A stretch of DNA of 64,000 nt from Erythrobacter sp. YT30 (GTDB taxonomy: Bacteria; Pseudomonadota; Alphaproteobacteria; Sphingomonadales; Sphingomonadaceae). Both the position numbers and the translations under genes were made by a program. The stretch is from contig NZ_LMAF01000002.1 of assembly GCF_001542875.1 (NCBI RefSeq), forward strand, positions 1,139,501-1,203,500. Reading direction: 5' to 3'. This document shows positions 58,497 through 64,000 of this stretch, piece by piece. Below the pieces are notes generated by a model. The model had not been told where the DNA came from, did not search any database, and saw nothing but the letters and a program-made list of their open reading frames with translations. Numbering within the stretch: the first letter of the stretch is position 1; each line of letters starts with the position of its first letter.

Positions 58497-59245
58497 GGGG
58501 CCATTCTCTCAAAGCCGCCATGGCTGCTCTCGGTCTCCTGATAGCAGCGCCTCTCTCGGCCAGTCCGGACACGTTCATCGACTTTGTCGAGGAGCCGATC
58601 GGTGTGAGCGAGGACCATCTGTTTCTGCTCCGTGTGTCGACCGACAATCTAGGCTATTACGAGGCCTCGCGCGTTGAGGTCTACTTTGTACAGATCGATT
58701 GGGAAACGGGCGCTGAAACCACGCTGGTGGTAGATCGCTTTGTCAAGTCGATGGACTATGACGAGAACGGCGAAGCCCAAGGCTATTCGATCAAGCGCGA
58801 TGAGGGCTTGAAACCGCGCAGCCCCTATCTTGTGATGACCGAACGCGGAGGCATTCCATGGATTGCTGCGCATCGCCTGTGGAAACTGTCTGCGCCTCCT
58901 GTTGTGAGCGATCAGCCCGATTGGATCACTGTCCAGCATGGCGGCAGTCATCGCATTTCGCGCGATGCCATTCAGGACGGGCTTGAAAAGCAGAAAGCGT
59001 TTTTCGTCGCCAACATCGCCGATCATCCACGCTCATCAAGCATGACGACGCGGCAGCATTTTGAGGAACGAACCATCTCCGCTGCTCAATGCGCCTCTGA
59101 TGGCATCTATGATTACTGGGTTCCGGGCCGGTCGACATTGCCACTGCTGATGCGCGTGCGCTGCGCGTTTGATGATGACAGCGAGCAGACTTCACTCATT
59201 GTTCAGTTGCGGCCAACTCCCATTGCGGACTTTCAACTACCCTAG
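58493..59245 (+). CDS. hypothetical exported protein (250 aa), coupled to nadB
   Basis: Starts at GTG within the nadB stop (4-nt overlap). Signal peptide residues 1-~24 (APLSAS). The mature part is beta-rich with an acidic start and no domain I recognise; the pattern SEDHLFLLRVSTDNLGYYEASRVEV is conserved-looking. Its 3' end overlaps the converging minus-strand gene by 4 nt. Confidence 0.7.
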   Translation: MRGHSLKAAMAALGLLIAAPLSASPDTFIDFVEEPIGVSEDHLFLLRVSTDNLGYYEASRVEVYFVQIDWETGAETTLVVDRFVKSMDYDENGEAQGYSIKRDEGLKPRSPYLVMTERGGIPWIAAHRLWKLSAPPVVSDQPDWITVQHGGSHRISRDAIQDGLEKQKAFFVANIADHPRSSSMTTRQHFEERTISAAQCASDGIYDYWVPGRSTLPLLMRVRCAFDDDSEQTSLIVQLRPTPIADFQLP

Positions 59246-59508
59246 CTTGTTTGACCAATCAGTCGTTCGAAATGCGGAAATAGATCAACATAGACTTTGA
59301 CGACTGCGTCATCTCCCCGGTGATTGCCAACCCGATATGCCCAAAAAAGCTCGTTGCGGAGTTCTTCGAGTGTTTCTCTTCGGCTGGCTTCTGCCGCGTC
59401 TGCACAGGCTGCAAGCGATCCATGGTGCTTGTAGCCATTGAAGCTACCCGCGAAATCGATAACCGCTTTCCGGTCTTCGGGATCTGGAAGAGTTATATCT
59501 GCGTTCAT
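59242..59508 (-). CDS. hypothetical small protein (88 aa)
   Basis: ATG at 59508. The protein is balanced in charge, helix-prone, with YKHHGSLAACADA and LEELRNELFWAYRVGNHRGDD. No leader or membrane segment. Not recognised. It converges with 58493-59245 and diverges from the TraB/GumN-like gene. Codon use resembles neighbours, so I judge it real. Confidence 0.6.
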   Translation of the reverse strand: MNADITLPDPEDRKAVIDFAGSFNGYKHHGSLAACADAAEASRRETLEELRNELFWAYRVGNHRGDDAVVKVYVDLFPHFERLIGQTS

Positions 59509-59531
59509 GAAGTCACGGATAGCAGGAAGGG

Positions 59532-60467
59532 ATGCTCAAAAAAACCATCCTGATTCTGTGCGGGGGCCTGTTCGTTGCTCCTACGAGCGGGAACGCTCAA
59601 GAGCCACCAACCCCTAACCAGATCGTCGTCACAGCCCAGCGCTCAGGTGCGCCCATGTGGACTATCGATACCGCGAGCGGCACCATCATCCTCGTCGGAG
59701 AAATCCGCGCTGTGCCCAAATCGACGCCGTGGCAGCCCGATAGGCTCAAAGAAGCCACGGGCGAGGCCCAACGCGTTATAATCCGCGCCCGGCCCAAGAT
59801 TTCGCCTGGCGATATCTTCCGCCTCATCTTTCGCGGGGGCAAGTTTACCAAGCTTCCCAAAGGCAGTGTCGCTGCTGACTATCTGACCCTTGAACAACGC
59901 GAGCGGCTGGCTGCGCTCGAGGAGGAATACGATCAGGATTATGATCGCGGCAGCTTCCTGATGACGGGGTTTGATTTGCTTGCCCGTCGTCTCGATTTTG
60001 ATGACGACACAACCAAAGACGCGACCGAGATCGTCAAGAAAGCGGCCGACAAGGCCGATGTGCCCATCACACGGCCAGAACGGTTCCGCGGCGAAGACCT
60101 GCTCGACAATCTCGCCGAAGCGCCGCCCGAAAGCCATATCCCCTGCCTTGAAGCCGCAATGACCGCGACCGAGCAGGGAAAAGACATCATTGAGCGCAGA
60201 GGCAATGACTGGCGCAAATTCGATGTGCCCGCCGTTATGGCGAACCCGCTTGAACAGGCGTTGGGGCAATGCTGGCCATGGGCAGACAACGAGCTGGGCG
60301 AAGATATCCGTGCGCAATGGACCGGCATGATCGAAGATGCCGCGACCAAGGACGGCGTGACACTGGCGGTTGTGCCCTTGCGCGTGCTCGCGGAAGATGA
60401 AGGCGTTCTCGACAGTCTGAAAGCGCGCGGCTTTGAAATCTACGGGCCGGAATGGCGCGAGTCGTAA
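59532..60467 (+). CDS. TraB/GumN-like protein lacking the conserved metal-site residues
   Basis: A 311-aa protein with a signal peptide (1-~22, GNAQ). The start MWTIDTASGTIILVGEIRAVPKSTPW aligns with the GumN pattern LW.v.....iyL.GT.Hv......W, but the family GTxH is GEIR here. RVIIRAR replaces the usual LxLEvD. Near the C-terminus LAVVPLRVLAEDEGVLDSLKARGFEI replaces the VGAgHLvG...L.arGy pattern, again changing His to Arg. TraB/GumN/Tiki proteins are proposed metallopeptidases; this copy is probably catalytically dead. Alignment by eye. Confidence 0.72.
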   Translation: MLKKTILILCGGLFVAPTSGNAQEPPTPNQIVVTAQRSGAPMWTIDTASGTIILVGEIRAVPKSTPWQPDRLKEATGEAQRVIIRARPKISPGDIFRLIFRGGKFTKLPKGSVAADYLTLEQRERLAALEEEYDQDYDRGSFLMTGFDLLARRLDFDDDTTKDATEIVKKAADKADVPITRPERFRGEDLLDNLAEAPPESHIPCLEAAMTATEQGKDIIERRGNDWRKFDVPAVMANPLEQALGQCWPWADNELGEDIRAQWTGMIEDAATKDGVTLAVVPLRVLAEDEGVLDSLKARGFEIYGPEWRES

Positions 60468-60769
60468 CGCTCCGCTGACGCAGCATTCCAGCCCAAACGC
60501 CGTTTACATTCGTAGACGCCAATCGTCTCTTTGTCGGTTTCCAGGGACGCTCGCGGTCTCTCCTCGCCGCTTTGCCGATGCTGCGTTGTTTGACCGGGCC
60601 ATTCCTTCATTGTCGTAATCAGACACGGCGGCACCCCAATCTTTGCCCCTTTACTCTGTGCCGTCGTGTCCCGATCGACTGCGAATGCCGTTTCCTGCGG
60701 GTTCGGGTACTGCCTGCGCTGCGCGACGTTTCCGGCCGATCATCCAGACAACCCCGAAAGGATGATCCA
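60468..60769. other. intergenic region with a 13-bp hairpin
   Basis: About 300 bp between the TraB/GumN-like and TonB-C-like genes. It contains GACACGGCGGCAC (60622-60634) and GTGCCGTCGTGTC (60658-60670), a 13-bp stem with one G.U and a 23-nt loop, about 100 bp before the next start. No gene was recognised here. Confidence 0.5.
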
Positions 60770-61270
60770 ATGACCAATTTCTCAAAGATCGCCGCCATCC
60801 CCCTGCTTGCCGCCGCTGCCACTTTCTCGCTCGCGGTGCCTGCCACCGCTGGGGGAGATGACAACAAGACAATCATCGTGACGAAGATGTCTGAATGGAA
60901 AGAGCAGGCGAACAAGAAGCTCAATCGGGCTCTCACTCGTAACCCGACCAACCGCGTTGGCGTTCCCGCTGAAGGGATTGTGCAGCTCGGCTTTCGGCTT
61001 GATGAAAAGGGCCGCGCGACCGACTTCAAAGTGCTCACTAACACGGCCAATCGCCCGGCGGTTGAAACGGCTGAATACGCTTTGAAGCGGATGGGTGATA
61101 TGCGCGATGCACCTGTGGCGGATGCGCAGAAAGCGCTTTTCCGCGCGGATATCGTGTTTGCCGATGATCTTGCCACAAGGAACAAGCTGCTGGCTGAACT
61201 CAACCAGAAACGCAGCACGCAAGTCGCATCAAACGCTGGCGGCCCCGTCTACATCGCGTTTGGTAGCTGA
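60770..61270 (+). CDS. exported TonB C-terminal-domain-like protein
   Basis: A 166-aa protein from the ATG at 60770 (AAAGGA upstream). Signal peptide 1-~26 (VPATAG). The mature part has GIVQLGFRLDEKGRATDFKVLTNT.NRPAVETAEYALKRM, the TonB_C-like pattern, but no transmembrane anchor and Pro-rich linker as in real TonB. Probably a stand-alone TonB-C-domain periplasmic protein. Ends 3 codons after FGS; a hairpin follows. Confidence 0.78.
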   Translation: MTNFSKIAAIPLLAAAATFSLAVPATAGGDDNKTIIVTKMSEWKEQANKKLNRALTRNPTNRVGVPAEGIVQLGFRLDEKGRATDFKVLTNTANRPAVETAEYALKRMGDMRDAPVADAQKALFRADIVFADDLATRNKLLAELNQKRSTQVASNAGGPVYIAFGS

Positions 61271-61301
61271 ATTACGTAATTGTTCACCCTGAAATGGCAC
61301 A

Positions 61302-61335
61302 AATTGCGGGGCAGGCAGACGCTTGTCCCGCAATT
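61302..61335 (+). terminator. possible terminator hairpin
   Basis: AATTGCGGGGCA (61302-61313) and TGTCCCGCAATT (61324-61335) pair over 12 bp with one G.U, loop 10 nt. It lies 32 bp after the TonB-C-like gene. There is no clear T-run. Upstream is a short palindrome ATTACGTAAT (61271-61280). Confidence 0.45.
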
Positions 61336-61414
61336 GCGCATTTGCGTTTGCGCGGGATAAGTTACTAAACCTGTCCAAACACTCACGCGGCGCAGAGCAA
61401 TTCAGGGAGAACCC

Positions 61415-62344
61415 ATGCCAACAATCACCACGACGACAACCGGGTTGGAGCTTTATTACGAAACGCACGGCAACCCGGAACATGAGACGATGTTGCTGGT
61501 GATGGGTCTGGGTGCGCAGATGACGCTGTGGCCCGAAGAATTTGTCGCCGCGATGGTTGATCGCGGGTTTCACACCGTGCTGTTCGATAATCGCGATATC
61601 GGTTTGAGCCAGAAGATGGGTGATGCGCGCGCGCCTGGCATTGCCTGGCAGGTCCTGCGCAAACGGTTCGGCTGGCCTGCGCCTGTGCCCTACACTCTCA
61701 AGGACATGGCAGATGATGCCGCGGGACTGCTCGGCGCGCTTGAGATTGAAAAGGCGCATGTCGTGGGCGCTTCGATGGGCGGAATGATCGCGCAGCTCAT
61801 GGCGATCCATCACCGTCACAAAATGCACTCGCTGACTTCGATCATGTCGACCACGGGCAATCCCAAGCTGCCGCAGGCAGAGAAAGAAGCGATGGAGGTG
61901 CTTGTCGCGCCGCTTCCTTCGATGGAGGAGGAAGATCTCGTCGCGCATGGCATGCGCATTCGTGAGACAATCGGGTCGCCCGGTTTCCCCGGCGATCCTG
62001 AAAAACGCCGTGCTGTGGTGCTCAAGAATGTGCGCCGCAATGTTTATCCGGCCGGACTGCCCAGGCAGCTCGCGGCGATTATCGATGATGGTGACAGGCG
62101 CAAACGCCTTGAAGGTGTGACGACACCGACCCTGGTGCTTCACGGCGAGGGCGATCCGCTGGTCAAAGTCGAAGCGGGCCGCGAAACAGCCAAGCACATT
62201 CCCGGCGCAAAACTGGTGACGATACCTGGCTGGGGGCATGATCTGCCGCTCGATCTCACCGACACATTGGCAGACGAGATTGCAGCCCATGCCAAAGCAG
62301 CAAAAGCCAAATCTGCTCAGAATGCTGTGTTAGAGACAAGCTGA
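61415..62344 (+). CDS. alpha/beta-hydrolase-fold protein
   Basis: A 309-aa serine hydrolase. Nucleophile elbow VGASMGGM, acid in HGEGDPLVKVEAG, His in GWGHDLPLDL. The N-terminal HGN..... and oxyanion-type LLVMGLGAQMTLW patterns are standard. Substrate unknown. No neighbours that would link it to a specific pathway. Confidence 0.88.
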   Translation: MPTITTTTTGLELYYETHGNPEHETMLLVMGLGAQMTLWPEEFVAAMVDRGFHTVLFDNRDIGLSQKMGDARAPGIAWQVLRKRFGWPAPVPYTLKDMADDAAGLLGALEIEKAHVVGASMGGMIAQLMAIHHRHKMHSLTSIMSTTGNPKLPQAEKEAMEVLVAPLPSMEEEDLVAHGMRIRETIGSPGFPGDPEKRRAVVLKNVRRNVYPAGLPRQLAAIIDDGDRRKRLEGVTTPTLVLHGEGDPLVKVEAGRETAKHIPGAKLVTIPGWGHDLPLDLTDTLADEIAAHAKAAKAKSAQNAVLETS

Positions 62345-62371
62345 GGCCTTAAAAGCGCGCGGGGGGCGGAG

Positions 62372-63079
62372 ATGGCGTTGCAAGTGATTGGAGCAGGCTT
62401 TGGCCGGACGGGGACGGCGTCCTTGAAAGCCGCGCTCGAAATTCTCGGCTACAACAATACCCACCACATGTTCGAAGTGATGGACAGCAAGGCGCAAATG
62501 AAGCTGTGGCACGACGTGGGAAAGGGCAAGGATCCCGATTGGGATGCGATTTATGATGGCTTTCCCGCCGCCGTCGATTTCCCCACCGCAGCGTATTGGC
62601 GCGAACTCACTGAATACTACCCAGACGCCAAAGTCATCCTGACCGTGCGCAGCGCCGACAGTTGGTGGAAAAGCGCGAGCTCCACGATCATTCCCATTGG
62701 CAGAGCGCCGCCTTTATGGGCTCGCAAGCTTATCCCGCCGATCCGCCAGAATGTTGAAATGACAAATGGCACAGTGTGGGACCGCATGTTTGATGGACGG
62801 CAATTTGAAGAAGACCATGCAAAGCGGGCATTCGAAAAGCACAACGCGGCGGTGCAGGCAGAATTGCCAGCCGAACGTCTGCTAGTCTTTGAAGTGAAAC
62901 AGGGTTGGGAGCCGCTGTGCGAATTTCTGGGTAAACCCATCCCCGATGAACCATTCCCGCATGCCAACGACACAGCCGAGTTTCAAAAGACCATTCGGAA
63001 CATCAAATCAGGCTTTGCGATTTTTCACATTCTGGTGATCGCAGCGATAGCAGCGGGGCTTTGGGCACTTCTCACCTGA
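62372..63079 (+). CDS. Sulfotransfer_4-type sulfotransferase-like protein
   Basis: A 235-aa protein. P-loop GAGFGRTGTASLKAAL at the N-terminus and later KVILTVRSADSWWKS; the C-terminal ~20 residues form a hydrophobic segment (FHILVIAAIAAGLWALL), so it is tail-anchored or membrane-associated. This family includes proteins sometimes misannotated as NAD-dependent epimerase. Distinct from the sulfotransferase at 48966-49823. Follows the hydrolase gene by 27 bp. Confidence 0.85.
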   Translation: MALQVIGAGFGRTGTASLKAALEILGYNNTHHMFEVMDSKAQMKLWHDVGKGKDPDWDAIYDGFPAAVDFPTAAYWRELTEYYPDAKVILTVRSADSWWKSASSTIIPIGRAPPLWARKLIPPIRQNVEMTNGTVWDRMFDGRQFEEDHAKRAFEKHNAAVQAELPAERLLVFEVKQGWEPLCEFLGKPIPDEPFPHANDTAEFQKTIRNIKSGFAIFHILVIAAIAAGLWALLT

Positions 63080-63145
63080 TCGGATGAATTCGCATCATGG
63101 CAAACGGCCTTCGGGCCAAAGCCGCGCAAGATGATTGCCGTTACG

Positions 63146-63567
63146 GATTCGATTAGACCGGCGATTGATTCACATGATTCAATCACCACATTTTTCTTCA
63201 CAGATTCAATTTGGGGCTTGCGCGGCTCGCGACTCTAGCTTTCTCCACGCGTCGCGGTGTGTGGGTTGGCCAACACACCGGAATTTCTGTCCGAAATAGG
63301 GTTAATATCGTGTTGACCGGAATCCGCGTCTGATTCAGTATCTAGTGGTTCGGTTCGCAAACGGACCCCTACAACTTGGTATTTCTTCCACGAGCCTCAC
63401 CGGGCCCGGAAAGAGAAAGATTCGCCAAATTTGGGGGCAGGGGCGCAATCGGGGGAGACGTGTGGCGCCCTGCCTGTGGTCATCTGTGTGGATGATCTGT
63501 GGAGGGCCTGCGAACAGATAGGTATAGAACAGAATTGGAACATTCTGCTTGCGCAGATGTTCGATTC
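63146..63567 (+). promoter_or_regulatory. GANTC cluster and CtrA-like site upstream of ribonucleotide reductase gene
   Basis: Nine GANTC sites in ~420 bp: GATTC at 63146, 63167, 63176, 63203, 63332, 63419 and 63563; GACTC at 63231; GAATC at 63320 (starts given). Seven lie within 63146-63336. TTAA-N7-TTGA at 63302-63316 is one base from a CtrA box. GGTGTGTGGG (63256-63265) and CCAACACACC (63270-63279) form a hairpin with one mismatch. An imperfect 22-bp palindrome covers 63163-63184. The rest of 63080-63588 shows no gene. Confidence 0.55.
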
Positions 63568-63588
63568 CGGGAATGAAATGGGGCCCAA

Positions 63589-64000
63589 ATGGATTTCAAA
63601 GCGAGTGATGATGTGCCGGCAGAAAACAACACGGACGTGCTGGAAGATATCGAGACAAGTGCAGATGCAAAGTCAGATGCATCAGATGCAAAGGCAGTGA
63701 AAATGGATAAAGCCGATACAGGAAGCGAAGAGCTGATCGCTGCGAAAAGCGCAGAAGCGCTGGGCAAAGCTGTGGCTGCCGCTGCCAAGGAAGCGGCCAC
63801 CCCGGACAGCAAGAAGGTGAATGATCGCCGCTTCGACATCAAAACCGACGAATCGCGCGATGCAAATCTCACCGAATTCGGCAAGGAAACCCTGATTGAC
63901 CGGTATCTGCTGCCCGGTGAAAAATTTCAGGACCTGTTTGCCCGCGTTGCCGATGCCTATGCGGACGATGCCGAGCACGCACAGCGCCTGTACGATTACA
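63589..64000 (+). CDS. nrdA: class I ribonucleotide reductase alpha subunit, 5' part (runs off the window)
   Basis: The gene is open to the last base, giving 137 visible residues. After an Asp/Ala/Lys-rich low-complexity N-terminus (~1-80), the segment VNDRRFDIKTDESRDANLTEFGKETL, LLPGE.FQDLFARVADAYADD, QRLYDY is the start of sphingomonad ribonucleoside-diphosphate reductase alpha, which makes dNDPs. The catalytic domain lies beyond the window. Start ATG at 63589 chosen because the frame upstream has no better start. Confidence 0.85.
   Translation, partial: MDFKASDDVPAENNTDVLEDIETSADAKSDASDAKAVKMDKADTGSEELIAAKSAEALGKAVAAAAKEAATPDSKKVNDRRFDIKTDESRDANLTEFGKETLIDRYLLPGEKFQDLFARVADAYADDAEHAQRLYDY

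Noticed and set aside
61229-62290. 353-aa minus-strand ORF opposite the alpha/beta hydrolase
   Set aside because: Composition and lack of RBS mark it as a shadow; the plus-strand hydrolase has clear catalytic motifs.

Overview
This 64 kb window looks like chromosomal housekeeping DNA from an alphaproteobacterium, most likely order Sphingomonadales (an Erythrobacter-like lineage). The pointers are an UrcA-family protein, a TonB-dependent receptor with the NIIVTGTK-type N-terminus common in sphingomonads, an HWE-type histidine kinase, lgt followed by a MidA-type methyltransferase, DUF2147 and zf-CHCC proteins, and a dense cluster of GANTC (CcrM-type) sites before a ribonucleotide reductase gene. 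Order-level placement is inference from family content; no 16S rRNA is present. I see no rRNA, tRNA, CRISPR array, insertion sequence or prophage.

Layout. 0-5 kb: a small RDAGTGQF-type protein, then a minus-strand run pabBC - rluA-like - arfB, with a divergent HerA-like ATPase. 5-10.3 kb: a GST-like protein, an EF-hand protein / OmpR-type regulator / histidine kinase cluster, a cupin and a VOC protein. 10.4-18.1 kb: M24 aminopeptidase, oligopeptidase B with a leader, hotdog thioesterase, diguanylate cyclase, and a PstS lipoprotein with a plausible Pho box. 18.2-29.4 kb: ftsK, a ThiE/TenI-like protein whose start overlaps that of the divergent yggS, a TonB receptor, glnD and an acyl-CoA ligase. 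29.6-33.1 kb: lgt, a MidA methyltransferase fused to a long Lys/Glu/Ala helix with 48-bp tandem repeats, and a DUF2147 protein. 33.1-37 kb: an osmoprotectant-type ABC transporter with an HWE kinase as first gene. 37.1-46 kb: PlsC-like acyltransferase, TetR regulator, M50 peptidase, AI-2E-type exporter, gyrB, PIG-L deacetylase and CoA ligase. 46.3-53 kb: UrcA protein, guaA, VOC protein, sulfotransferase, YceI lipoprotein, two tandem endonuclease III-type glycosylases and nitronate monooxygenase. 53-64 kb: hypotheticals, zf-CHCC, ABC ATPase, metallo-beta-lactamase-fold lipoprotein, nadB, a TraB/GumN-like protein that has lost its conserved His/Glu residues, a TonB-C-like protein, an alpha/beta hydrolase, a second sulfotransferase, and the 5' end of a class I ribonucleotide reductase alpha gene.

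There is no single accessory island. The most unusual items are the MidA-KEA fusion at 30470-32617, the GANTC/CtrA-like cluster at 63146-63567, the TraB/GumN pseudoenzyme at 59532-60467, the overlapping divergent starts at 21339-21342, the mutually exclusive hairpins at 8442-8492, and palindromic operator candidates before the TetR gene and between the urcA-family gene and guaA. All counts and alignments were made by eye.
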